Positions 1 to 6,693 of a DNA stretch of 11,240 nucleotides are shown here, piece by piece. The stretch's first letter is position 1; the number at the start of each line of letters is the position of its first letter. The position numbers were made by a program, and so were the translations under genes. The DNA is from Desulfatirhabdium butyrativorans (GTDB lineage: Bacteria; Desulfobacterota; Desulfobacteria; Desulfobacterales; JAIFKL01). Under the pieces are notes generated by a model. It saw only the letters and a program-made list of their open reading frames with translations. It made no database searches and had not been told where the DNA came from. The stretch is from the NCBI GenBank assembly GCA_022736535.1, contig DZCT01000141.1, positions 1-11,240 of the forward strand, written 5' to 3'.

Positions 1-527
1 TTATCTCTAAGGGAAAGCAACTGTAGATTATTGAGATCAGCCAGCGCACTGATGTCGCTTATCTCATTGCTGCTGAGGTCAAGCAATGTGAGATTTGTGA
101 GAGCAGCCGGCACACTGATATCTCTTATCTCATTGCTGCTGAGGTTAAGCGTCGTGAGATTGGTGAGAGAAGCCGGGACACTGATATCTCTTATCTCATT
201 GCTGCTGAGGTCAAGCAATGTGAGATTTGTGAGAGCAGCCAGCACACTGATATTGCTTATCTGATTATCTCTAAGGGAAAGCAACTGTAGATTATTGAGA
301 TCAGCCAGCGCACTGATGTTGCTTATCTGATTGCCGCTAAGGCGAAGTTCCTGTAAATTAATGAGAGCAGCCAGCGCACTGATATTGCCTATCTGATTGC
401 CATAAAGCCCAAGCGATGTAAGATTGGTGAGAGAAGCCGACGCACTGATATCGCTTATTTGATTATCGCTAAGGTAAAGTTCCCGTAGATTAATGAGATT
501 CGCAAGCGCACTGATGTCGCTTATCTG
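1..527 (-). repeat. Leucine-rich repeat array, 66-bp (22-residue) units
   Basis: This is the second LRR array of the secreted protein and it continues past the left edge. Units read NLxxLxLSxNxISDISALAxL with a 66-bp period. Some copies are identical over long stretches: 58-108 matches 190-240 exactly (offset 132, two units), and 1-55 matches 265-319 exactly (offset 264, four units). This shows expansion in blocks of two and four repeats. Confidence 0.9.
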
Positions 528-2090
528 ATTGCTGTCAAGATAAAGCCATGTGAGATTTGTGCAATACTGTATTCCTTCAATATCTTGAATCCCCCGTCCT
601 GAGGCATACAAAGAAGTCAGGTTTTGCAAATCCCATTCTCTTATATCTCCTACAGGCTTATAAATACCGTCCCTTACTGCCGCCTCAAGATTTTTGTCCG
701 AAAACGTAACAATTTTATTGCCGATATTTGTCTCGTCACAACTGTGATACACATACACCCCCCGGCTTTCCAACTGGGGGATATAAGTGCTGCATGAGTC
801 CGTGTCTAAGGGATTGTCATAAAGTATAAGCCTTGTGAGATTTGTGAGATTCGCCAGCGCACTGATGTCGCTTATCTGATTGTCAGAAAGGTGAAGCTGT
901 GTGAGATTCGTGAGATTCGCAAGCGCACTGATGTCGCTTATCTGATTGTCAGAAAGGTGAAGCTGTGTGAGATTTGTGCAATACTGTATCCCTTCAATAT
1001 CTTGAATCCCCTGTCCTGAGACATCTAAAGATGTCAGGTTTTGCAAATCCCATTCTCTTATATCTCCTACAGGCTTATAAATACTGCTCCTTACCGCCAT
1101 CTCAAGATTTTTGTCCGGGAAAGCAACAATTTCACTGTTAATGCTGAACAATTCATAATCTTCGACATAACGGCAAACATAATGCCAACTGCCGTCATAC
1201 ATATAAAAACCGATGTTGCCGAAAAGAACTGCCAATCTGCCGCCCCGGACCGTGATATTCTCAGGATTAGAGAGGGTTAAACCTGCCCATTCCTTACCGT
1301 CATGGAGATACAGCCCCTTCGAGCCGAAATCCGCCGCCAGACTGTCGCCCCAGACGACGATATTCTCAGGACTCCAGTTGGTTAAGCCTGTCCATGAATT
1401 TCCGTCATAGATATACAGCCCTTCCGAGCCGAAATCCGCCGCCAGTTTGTCGCCCCAGACTGTGACATTCTCAGGATTCCAGTTTGTCAGACCTGTCCAT
1501 GAACTTCCGTCATAAACATACAGACCCTCCAAACCGAAATTCACCGCCAGCCTGTCGCCCCAAACCGTAATATTTTCAGGATTCCAGTTTGTCAGACCTG
1601 TCCATTCTGTGCCGTCATAAAGATACAGCCCTTCCGAGCCGAAATCCGCCGCCAGTTTCCCGCCCCATATCGTGACATTCTCAGGATTCCAGTGAGTTAA
1701 ACCTGTCCATTCCGTGCCGTCATAAAGATACAGTCCCTCCGAGCCGAAATCCGCCGCCAGTTTCCCGCCCCAGACCGTGGCATTCTCAGGATTCCAGTTT
1801 GTCAGACCTGTCCATGTTTTGCCGTCGTAATGCCAGAGTCCGTTTGAACCGAAATCCGCTGCCAGCCCTTTATCCCAGGAAATCATGCTCTCAATGTCCC
1901 AGTCCGCATTTGCCAGCACGGCCGTCTTTTGCCCGTCATAGACAGACAGCCCGTATATACCGAGGTCCACCGCCAGCAGTTCTAGTTCTCCTGCCTGCAC
2001 GGCATTTCCGCCCGCCACATTAAAAAGCATAAACAAAATCGCCGCCGCTCCTGCCAGCACCTTCATTTTTCTGTTCATTTTTCTGTTCAT
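1..2090 (-). CDS. Secreted repeat protein: 35-residue Trp/Gly repeats plus two internalin-like LRR modules (partial, C-terminus off the window)
   Basis: The frame is open for 696 codons from the ATG at 2090 to the left edge, with no stop. Residues 1-33 form a signal peptide: a basic start (MNRKMNRKMK, a 12-bp duplication), a hydrophobic core and an AVQA cleavage site. Residues 39 to about 300 hold eight repeats of about 35 residues with LAADFGSEGLYLYDG and WTGLTNWNPENVTVWGG motifs, possibly beta-propeller blades (inference). Residues 318-457 and 458-696+ are two modules, each starting with a FxDKNLExAVR cap and then 22-residue LRRs (NLTxLxLSxNQISDISALA), as in internalin-type proteins. The second module has nine LRRs before the edge. 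LRR modules usually bind protein or carbohydrate ligands, so an extracellular or cell-surface binding role is likely. No anchor or sorting domain can be seen because the end is missing. An AAGGGA ribosome site seven bases upstream supports the start at 2090; ATGs at 2078 and 2066 are alternatives. Confidence 0.9.
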   Translation of the reverse strand, partial: MNRKMNRKMKVLAGAAAILFMLFNVAGGNAVQAGELELLAVDLGIYGLSVYDGQKTAVLANADWDIESMISWDKGLAADFGSNGLWHYDGKTWTGLTNWNPENATVWGGKLAADFGSEGLYLYDGTEWTGLTHWNPENVTIWGGKLAADFGSEGLYLYDGTEWTGLTNWNPENITVWGDRLAVNFGLEGLYVYDGSSWTGLTNWNPENVTVWGDKLAADFGSEGLYIYDGNSWTGLTNWSPENIVVWGDSLAADFGSKGLYLHDGKEWAGLTLSNPENITVRGGRLAVLFGNIGFYMYDGSWHYVCRYVEDYELFSINSEIVAFPDKNLEMAVRSSIYKPVGDIREWDLQNLTSLDVSGQGIQDIEGIQYCTNLTQLHLSDNQISDISALANLTNLTQLHLSDNQISDISALANLTNLTRLILYDNPLDTDSCSTYIPQLESRGVYVYHSCDETNIGNKIVTFSDKNLEAAVRDGIYKPVGDIREWDLQNLTSLYASGRGIQDIEGIQYCTNLTWLYLDSNQISDISALANLINLRELYLSDNQISDISASASLTNLTSLGLYGNQIGNISALAALINLQELRLSGNQISNISALADLNNLQLLSLRDNQISNISVLAALTNLTLLDLSSNEIRDISVPASLTNLTTLNLSSNEIRDISVPAALTNLTLLDLSSNEISDISALADLNNLQLLSLRD
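549..1130 (-). repeat. Duplicated LRR-cap segment (549-713 and 966-1130)
   Basis: The segment coding for the cap and first LRR of each module occurs twice, 417 bp (139 codons) apart. By eye I count about 16 mismatches in 165 aligned bases, including an identical run around 1040-1080 and 623-663. The second copy starts a longer LRR array than the first. The arrangement is best explained by internal duplication of a whole LRR module followed by further repeat expansion. Confidence 0.85.
1191..1976 (-). repeat. Coding tandem repeats, 105 bp (35 residues), about eight units
   Basis: These units lie inside the secreted repeat protein. Units 2-7 (about 1236-1865) are regular at exactly 105 bp; the first and last are diverged. 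Each carries a Leu-Ala-Ala-Asp-Phe-Gly strand, a Gly-Leu-Tyr-x-Tyr-Asp-Gly strand, a Trp-Thr-Gly-Leu-Thr turn and a Pro-Glu-Asn-x-Thr-Val-Trp-Gly strand. The unit length and the Trp/Gly/Tyr spacing resemble short beta-propeller blades of the tectonin kind, but I cannot assign a named family. DNA similarity between units is high, which points to recent expansion or gene conversion. Confidence 0.85.
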
Positions 2091-2153
2091 TTTTCTTTCC
2101 CTTTTTGCTTTTACATTGATGTGTCCTTACATTTTCCGAGCCTTGATTCAATG

Positions 2154-2182
2154 TATTTAAAATATTTAAAGAGAGTTGTCAA
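2154..2182 (-). promoter_or_regulatory. Candidate sigma-70-type promoter for the secreted repeat protein
   Basis: On the minus strand a perfect TTGACA (2182-2177) is followed by a 17-base spacer and TAAATA (2159-2154); shifting by one base gives TTAAAT. The predicted start of transcription would lie about 55-60 bases before the ATG at 2090, in an AT-rich leader. The -10 box matches the consensus only partly. The site sits between rlmI and the repeat gene, so the repeat gene probably has its own promoter. Confidence 0.45.
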
Positions 2183-2191
2183 GATGATAAG

Positions 2192-2220
2192 CGCAGAGGC
2201 GGCTTCTCATTCCGCCTGCG
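2192..2220 (-). terminator. Hairpin just after rlmI, possible terminator
   Basis: A GC-rich inverted repeat begins three bases after the rlmI stop: CGCAGGCGG pairs with CCGCCTCTGCG across a short loop, leaving a two-base bulge. No strong U-run follows on the minus strand, so this is a weak terminator candidate. Its place between rlmI and the promoter-like site at 2154-2182 fits separate transcription of the two genes. Confidence 0.35.
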
Positions 2221-2222
2221 TT

Positions 2223-3413
2223 TCAGACCCTGCAAACCAATCCTTTCAGATAGCTCCCTTCGGGAAAATTCAGCGCCGTGGGATGATCCGATGCCTGCGT
2301 GAGCCATTGAATGATCTGTGCTTCCCGTCCCGCGTCCAATGCCGCATCAGCCACAATCTTCTGAAACAAATCCCGGTGCATGAGACCCGAACAGGAAAAC
2401 GTGAACAGAATCCCTCCGGGTCGGAGCAGTCGAAATGCGAGAAGATTAATGTCTTTATATCCCCGGCTTGCCCGTTCCAACTGACTCCGGGATTCGACAA
2501 ACTTGGGCGGATCCAGAATCATCAGGTCAAACTGCCGCTCTTCGTTTCGGTACTGACGCAGCAGACCGAAAACATTTCCTTCTACATTTTCAAATTTCTC
2601 CATGCTGTATCCGTTCAGCCCGATATTTTTCTGAGCCAGCGCGAGCGCGTCCGCTGATGCCTCGATGTTGACAACCCGCGCCGCGCCGCCTGCCAGCGCC
2701 GCCACAGCAAATCCGCCGGTATAGGCAAAGCAGTTCAAAACCTCGGCATCTCGGGCGTAAGCGGCTGAACAGGCGCGGTTGTCCCGCTGGTCAAGATAAA
2801 AACCCGTCTTGTGTCCTCTCCGGACATCCGCCAGAAAGCGATAGTCGCCTTCACGGATTTCTATGAGTTCAGGCGGCTCTTTGCCCCAGAGCAGCCCTGT
2901 CTGTTCGGGAAGCCCTTCTTTGCCTCGGACATCCGCATCGGAGCGTTCATAAATTCCCGCGACCGGCAGCAATTCACTCAGCAGGGAAACAATTGTCTGC
3001 TTCCAGTATTCAGCCCCTGCTGACAGAAACTGACATACAATAAATTCGCCGTAAATGTCGGCAATCAGTCCGGGCAGTCCGTCGGATTCGGAATTGACTA
3101 AACGGCAGGCTGCGGTGCCGGGGAGAGACAGCAGGCGATGTCTTGAGCGAATCGCCCTTTCTATACGGGAGCGGAAAAATTCCGGCGAAATTGTCTCATC
3201 GGAGTCAAATGTCCAGACCCGGACCGCTATCTGAGAATGGGGAGAATATGCGCCCCGTCCGCAGTATGCGCCGTCTGAGGCGAAAATATCAACAGTTTCG
3301 CCGAGTTGGGCATGTCCTTTGATTTTGGCTATCGCGCCTGAAAATATCCAGGGATGCCGATGAAGAAGCGATTTTTCACGCAAAGCTTTCAGAATAACAG
3401 ATGCCATGTTCAT
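2223..3413 (-). CDS. rlmI: Class I SAM-dependent 23S rRNA (cytosine-C5) methyltransferase, RlmI family
   Basis: The family methylates C5 of cytosine 1962 (E. coli numbering) of 23S rRNA using S-adenosylmethionine. At 396 residues the protein matches the usual length. An N-terminal PUA-like RNA-binding domain covers about residues 1-80 (KSLLHRHPWIFSGAI). The methyltransferase fold follows, with TGFYLDQRDNR at 203-213, the SAM-binding VLNCFAYTGGFAVAAL at 225-240, acidic strand NIEAS near 249-253, motif IV LDPPKF at 300-305 and the SCSG motif at 340-343, whose Cys341 is the expected catalytic cysteine. The C-terminal signature is LNFPEGSYLKGL. All key motifs are intact. The GAGAG before the start abuts the ATG at 3413 but lies six bases from the ATG at 3407, so translation may start at residue 3. 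It stands alone, flanked by non-coding DNA. Confidence 0.93.
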   Translation of the reverse strand: MNMASVILKALREKSLLHRHPWIFSGAIAKIKGHAQLGETVDIFASDGAYCGRGAYSPHSQIAVRVWTFDSDETISPEFFRSRIERAIRSRHRLLSLPGTAACRLVNSESDGLPGLIADIYGEFIVCQFLSAGAEYWKQTIVSLLSELLPVAGIYERSDADVRGKEGLPEQTGLLWGKEPPELIEIREGDYRFLADVRRGHKTGFYLDQRDNRACSAAYARDAEVLNCFAYTGGFAVAALAGGAARVVNIEASADALALAQKNIGLNGYSMEKFENVEGNVFGLLRQYRNEERQFDLMILDPPKFVESRSQLERASRGYKDINLLAFRLLRPGGILFTFSCSGLMHRDLFQKIVADAALDAGREAQIIQWLTQASDHPTALNFPEGSYLKGLVCRV

Positions 3414-3422
3414 CTCTCATAC

Positions 3423-3556
3423 CAATTCGCTATCAAAAACGGTGTTCTCCGTGATCTGTTTTCAGCCCGGGCGCTTTTCAGGCGGTTCAAGCGATTTGAA
3501 TCTGTTTTCAGCCCGGGCGCTTTACGGTCTGAAAACCGATCTTTGAAAGCGAATTG
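3423..3556. repeat. Palindrome-flanked repeat with two 23-bp direct copies
   Basis: Two identical 23-bp copies (3455-3477 and 3501-3523; the core on the minus strand is AGCGCCCGGGCTGAAAACAG) sit 46 bp apart. The block is bounded by an inverted pair, CAATTCGCT at 3423-3431 and AGCGAATTG at 3548-3556. Each direct copy contains the palindrome GCCCGGGC. A third, partial echo (GGTTTTCAGACCG on the minus strand) lies near 3525-3538. It is upstream of rlmI and has no coding frame of interest. It looks like a small dispersed non-coding repeat. Confidence 0.6.
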
Positions 3557-3651
3557 CTATCATTTAGAATTTATTGAAAATCAGAAGATCGAAAAGCAGT
3601 TATAGAGGATTTCTCGCAAAGGCGCAAGGTCAACCTCATCTTTTATGTTCT

Positions 3652-3804
3652 GGTGGTGGTGTAGAAGAGGTGACAAACTCTGTCCCTGTCATTCTGAACG
3701 AAGTGAAGAATTTATCTTTTTATAATACACTGTTATAATAAGAGATTCTTCGCTGCGCTCAGAATGACAGCGGAAGGTTCCGTCACCTCTTCTACACCAC
3801 TACC
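3652..3804. repeat. 153-bp nested palindromic element (MITE- or REP-like)
   Basis: The outer arms are 23 bp (3652-3674 and 3782-3804) and pair with one mismatch; the core is GGTGTAGAAGAGGTGAC. Inside them a second pair of 26-bp arms (3686-3711 and 3745-3770; CTGTCATTCTGAGCG-type) pairs with three mismatches around an AT-rich loop. There is no coding frame. The inner motif belongs to a palindrome type found scattered in many bacterial genomes. The outer arms reappear, as a single half, near 10976. It lies 58 bp after the NYN gene. No target-site duplication is obvious. Confidence 0.8.
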
Positions 3805-3862
3805 ATAATTTTTTTTAAAAAATTGTCAATTGCTCGGATGCCGCTGCCGTTTGATTAGAAAA

Positions 3863-4717
3863 CTACTTCGCTCGGACATACAACACTTTTTGGGTTGTTC
3901 CCTCTACGGATCTTTCCTGTGTTATGAATATGTCCGTTTTTGCTTTCACGAGTTCGGAAAGTTTTTTGTAGCCAAACATACGCGGGTCGAAATCCGACTG
4001 AACCTTTGTGGGGTAGCTGCCGAAAGTCCCAAGGTTTGCCCAGCCCTCTTCGTCACTTGAATGTTCAAGCGCGTCTAATACAAGCTTTTTCGGAAAATCG
4101 TGTTCCGGCTTCGGATGGACGCTTGGCGCGGAAGCCTCTGTTTGCTTTTCCGAAGCTTCACTTTTTGCTAAAGAGATGACACACTTTGTTTGATCGGGCG
4201 GACGAAAAATTTCCGTGGAAATAAATTTGTGACAGGCATTTCTGAAAGCTTCCGGCGTTTTTGCCTCACCGAAACCAAGCACGGTAATCCCTTCTTCTCT
4301 GAGGCGCATCGCCAGACCGGTGAAGTCGCTGTCGCTGGTTACCAAGCAAAAACCATCAAATTTTCGTGTATATAGCAAATCCATCGCGTCGATAATCAAC
4401 ATACTGTCTGTCGCATTTTTGCCTGTTGTGTAGGCGAACTGCTGTACCGGTTTGTCTGCTCTCCTTGAAAATGCCTGTCGGCGACGCTCCGCAATTTCTT
4501 CTGAAAAATCTTCAAATTCCCGCTGTGTCATATCCTGCCAGCATCCTGAGAACCGCATGATTTCTTCTGTATCATCTTTGACTGCTTCCAGACCTAATCT
4601 GAAAAAATGTATGAAATCATAAAGTTCCGGCAATCTGTCTTTCGGAATCAGTCTGAGTTCCTCCATAATTTGGGATTGTATGTCTGCTGTTTCCATGATT
4701 TTCATCTTTTCATTCAT
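3863..4717 (-). CDS. Chimeric protein: antitoxin-like N-terminus, truncated NYN (LabA-like) domain, OST-HTH/LOTUS domain
   Basis: Residues 9-87 read like a short type II antitoxin (VapB/DUF2281 type): IPKDRLPELYDFIHFF, then MRFSGCWQDM and an Arg-rich RRRQAFSRR end. From about residue 90 the sequence is the second half of a NYN/LabA-like nuclease domain: PVQQFAYTTGKNATDS, LIIDAMDLLY, CLVTSDSDF (127-132) and GFGEAKTPEAF. Residues 207-283 match an OST-HTH/LOTUS winged helix (GWANLGTFG, DFDPRMFGYKKLSELV), a likely RNA-binding module. The first NYN strand, which normally carries a conserved metal-binding Asp (DxxN), is absent; the junction lies near residues 87-90 (about 4448-4460). NYN proteins are PIN-like metal-dependent RNases, so this one may be inactive or repurposed. 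Starts at residues 5 (4705) and 8 (4696) are also possible; no strong ribosome site decides. No toxin gene is adjacent. Confidence 0.8.
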   Translation of the reverse strand: MNEKMKIMETADIQSQIMEELRLIPKDRLPELYDFIHFFRLGLEAVKDDTEEIMRFSGCWQDMTQREFEDFSEEIAERRRQAFSRRADKPVQQFAYTTGKNATDSMLIIDAMDLLYTRKFDGFCLVTSDSDFTGLAMRLREEGITVLGFGEAKTPEAFRNACHKFISTEIFRPPDQTKCVISLAKSEASEKQTEASAPSVHPKPEHDFPKKLVLDALEHSSDEEGWANLGTFGSYPTKVQSDFDPRMFGYKKLSELVKAKTDIFITQERSVEGTTQKVLYVRAK

Positions 4718-4958
4718 TACTTAGTTCATCCTGAATCTGAATCATTCTGCATAGTCATGATAGGAATTCAATCTGAATCTGCATAATTATCTGAGAGATC
4801 AGGGAGTTTTTCTGAAACTGTTATTTCGGCGGACGAAGTGAGGGGAAATTTTTTAGGTGAAAGACAAGATTTCCCGCTCCACTTTGAATAACTCGGATAT
4901 GATTTTCAACTATCTGATTTTACAAAGCCAATTCCAACGCTTAATTCGCATTATCAGT

Positions 4959-5129
4959 TTATCTGCCAAATATCCGGGACAGTTCTTCCAATGAGAATCC
5001 CCTACTAATATTATTCTTGTTAAAACTGTCTCTTTCACTATCAAGAGCATGATTTTTCCCGTTAAAGAGGTAGAATCCGTAGGAAACACGCCTGCGGCGT
5101 GTCCCTACGAATATCAGATGCGGCAGCAT
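4959..5129 (-). pseudogene. Doubtful 56-residue frame, possible gene tail
   Basis: The frame opens with ATG at 5129 and ends with TAA at 4961-4959. Its first third (VGTRRRRVS) is just the translation of the palindrome at 5078-5109. The last part, GFSLEELSRIFGR before the stop, looks more like a genuine helical protein end. It may be the tail of a decayed gene interrupted by the palindromic repeat. There is no clear ribosome site and I recognise no family. It may equally be chance. Confidence 0.2.
5078..5109. repeat. 32-bp GC-rich palindrome
   Basis: CGTAGGAAACACGCC pairs with GGCGTGTCCCTACG around a very short loop, with one imperfect position. This GTAGGGACACGCC-type palindrome resembles short dispersed repeats seen between genes in many bacteria. 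It is far from both neighbouring stops and is unlikely to serve as a terminator for either. Confidence 0.7.
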
Positions 5130-5172
5130 TTATCCGGGATGGTATGACTGCACGCTAAGATGGTACGATGAT

Positions 5173-5205
5173 ACAAACTAAGTTTCTTGGAGAAACTTAG
5201 TTTGT
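5173..5205 (-). terminator. Perfect 14-bp hairpin after nfnB, probable transcription end
   Basis: ACAAACTAAGTTTC (5173-5186) and GAAACTTAGTTTGT (5192-5205) are exact reverse complements with a five-base loop. It lies 18 bases after the nfnB stop and is the first strong structure downstream of the operon. It is AT-rich and lacks a clean U-tract on the minus strand, so it is either a modest terminator or an mRNA-stabilising hairpin. Confidence 0.5.
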
Positions 5206-5222
5206 TGAGAATTGCTCGTTCA

Positions 5223-6644
5223 CTACCACCCGAAAGTGAGGTATTTATGAATGGAATCTGCGGCTTTTCTGCCCGCGCCCATTGCCAGAATCACGGTCGC
5301 CGCGCCGGTGACGATATCGCCGCCAGCCCACACGCCTTTTTTCGTGGTTTTGCCGGTTTCGGGATCCGCAATAATGTATCCCGATCTGTTCAACTTCATG
5401 TCCGGCGTTGACTGCGTGAGCAGCGGATTCGCGCCGGAACCGACCGCCACAACCACCAGATCGCAATCCATCTTAAATTCCGAACCTTTGACAGGAACGG
5501 GTTTGCGTCTGCCCGAGTCATCCGGCTCACCGAGTTCCATCTTGAGGCATTCCATGCCTGTCAGGCGTCCCTGCTCGTTGCCCAGAAAACGGGTGGGATT
5601 CGTGAGCAGGAAAAATTCAATGCCCTCTTCTTCCGCATGATGGATTTCTGCGGCTCTTGCCGGCATTTCCTCCCGTGAACGGCGATAGACAATCCGCACC
5701 CGGTCCGCGCCGAGACGCATGGCGGTCCGCGCCGAGTCCATTGCCACATTTCCCGCGCCGAGAACAATCACGTCTTTTCCTTTGGGAATCGGCGTATCTA
5801 CTTCGGGGAAAAGATATGCCTTCATCAGATTTGCCCGTGTGAGATATTCATTCGCCGAAAGAATGCCGATGAGATTTTCTCCGGGAATATTCATAAACCG
5901 CGGCAGACCCGCGCCCACGCCGAGATAAATCGCATCATATCCCTGTTCAAACAGTTCATCCAAAGATACGGTTCTGCCCACAACCGCATTGCATTCCACT
6001 TTCACGCCCAAACGTCCCATAAAATTCACTTCGGAAAAAACGATTTCCTTGGGAAGCCTGAATTCGGGAATGCCGTAAACCAGAACGCCGCCGGGTTTGT
6101 GGAAAGCCTCCATGACCGTAACATCATGTCCTTTCACAATCAGGTCTCCGGCAACGGTCAGCCCTGAGGGACCCGAACCCACCACCGCCACTTTTTTGCC
6201 GGTGGGCTTCTGTTTGGGCGGCAGTTCGCCTGTGCCGTGCATCCGCTCGTGATCTGCGGCAAAGCGCTCCAGATTGCCGATGGCAACGGGCTTGTCTTTT
6301 TTCCCCACAATACACAGCCCTTCGCACTGACCTTCCTGCGGACAGACTCTTCCGCAGACCGCAGGCAGGCTGTTTTTGGTCCAGAGATTCCGTATTGCAG
6401 CTTTAAAGTCCCCTTCTTTTATCAGCTTGATGAAACCCGGAATATCCACCCCTACCGGACAGCCCTGAACACAGCTCGGATTTTTGCACTGAAGGCATCG
6501 TTCCGCCTCTTTCATGGCTGTTTCCGGCGTGTATCCGAGGGGCACTTCCTTGAAATTTCTTTTTCTCACCTCCGGCGCCTGTTCCGGCATAGGGTGTCTG
6601 GCTATCTTTTCTTTTTTCTCTTTTTTAGCTTCTTGCTCCGCCAT
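5223..6644 (-). CDS. nfnB: NfnB: large subunit of NADH-dependent reduced ferredoxin:NADP+ oxidoreductase (GltD-like)
   Basis: The cytoplasmic NfnAB complex couples NADP+ reduction to oxidation of reduced ferredoxin and NADH by flavin-based electron bifurcation. The family includes the glutamate synthase small chain and archaeal sulfide dehydrogenase. This protein has 473 residues. After a Lys/Glu-rich start, Cys50, 53, 58 and 62 (CLQCKNPSCVQGCPVG) and Cys97, 101, 107 and 111 (CGRVCPQEGQCEGLC) form the ferredoxin-like [4Fe-4S] region. The FAD-binding GSGPSG is at 156-161, the pyridine-nucleotide site VLGAGNVAMD at 294-303, and the second FAD contact GGDIVTGAATVILAMGAG at 441-458. GGAGGA (6656-6651) seven bases before the ATG at 6644 sets the start; an upstream TTG is unlikely. 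It follows nfnA by 49 bases, which favours NfnB over a GltD partnered with a GltB large chain. Confidence 0.9.
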   Translation of the reverse strand: MAEQEAKKEKKEKIARHPMPEQAPEVRKRNFKEVPLGYTPETAMKEAERCLQCKNPSCVQGCPVGVDIPGFIKLIKEGDFKAAIRNLWTKNSLPAVCGRVCPQEGQCEGLCIVGKKDKPVAIGNLERFAADHERMHGTGELPPKQKPTGKKVAVVGSGPSGLTVAGDLIVKGHDVTVMEAFHKPGGVLVYGIPEFRLPKEIVFSEVNFMGRLGVKVECNAVVGRTVSLDELFEQGYDAIYLGVGAGLPRFMNIPGENLIGILSANEYLTRANLMKAYLFPEVDTPIPKGKDVIVLGAGNVAMDSARTAMRLGADRVRIVYRRSREEMPARAAEIHHAEEEGIEFFLLTNPTRFLGNEQGRLTGMECLKMELGEPDDSGRRKPVPVKGSEFKMDCDLVVVAVGSGANPLLTQSTPDMKLNRSGYIIADPETGKTTKKGVWAGGDIVTGAATVILAMGAGRKAADSIHKYLTFGW

Positions 6645-6650
6645 AAATCT

Positions 6651-6656
6651 TCCTCC
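6651..6656 (-). promoter_or_regulatory. Ribosome binding site of nfnB
   Basis: GGAGGA on the minus strand lies six to seven bases before the ATG at 6644. It picks this start over the TTG seven codons upstream. Confidence 0.8.
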
Positions 6657-6693
6657 GTTATTCAATCTGAAAAGGCATGTCAGCGACCTGCCT

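Larger units (their letters stand above)
4718..5222. other. 505-bp non-coding region with small palindromes
   Basis: No convincing gene is present. The left part has an imperfect direct repeat of AATCTGAATC-type sequence near 4732-4780, upstream of the NYN gene. The right part holds a GC-rich palindrome (5078-5109) and a perfect hairpin (5173-5205). A 56-codon minus-strand frame runs through the first palindrome. The stretch 4790-4955 shows nothing I can name. Confidence 0.6.

Noticed and set aside
1236..1865. Regular 105-bp array considered as a CRISPR or non-coding satellite
   Set aside because: The period is a multiple of three, the frame is open throughout and differences between units are mostly conservative, so it is a coding repeat.
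2121..2657. 178-codon plus-strand frame opposite the end of rlmI
   Set aside because: It overlaps the conserved methyltransferase motifs on the other strand and starts in the promoter region of the repeat gene.
4790..4958. Short minus-strand frames upstream of the NYN gene, checked for the missing NYN N-terminus
   Set aside because: No NYN strand-1 motif (an Asp-x-x-Asn after a hydrophobic strand) is seen, so the lost half is not simply displaced upstream by a frameshift.
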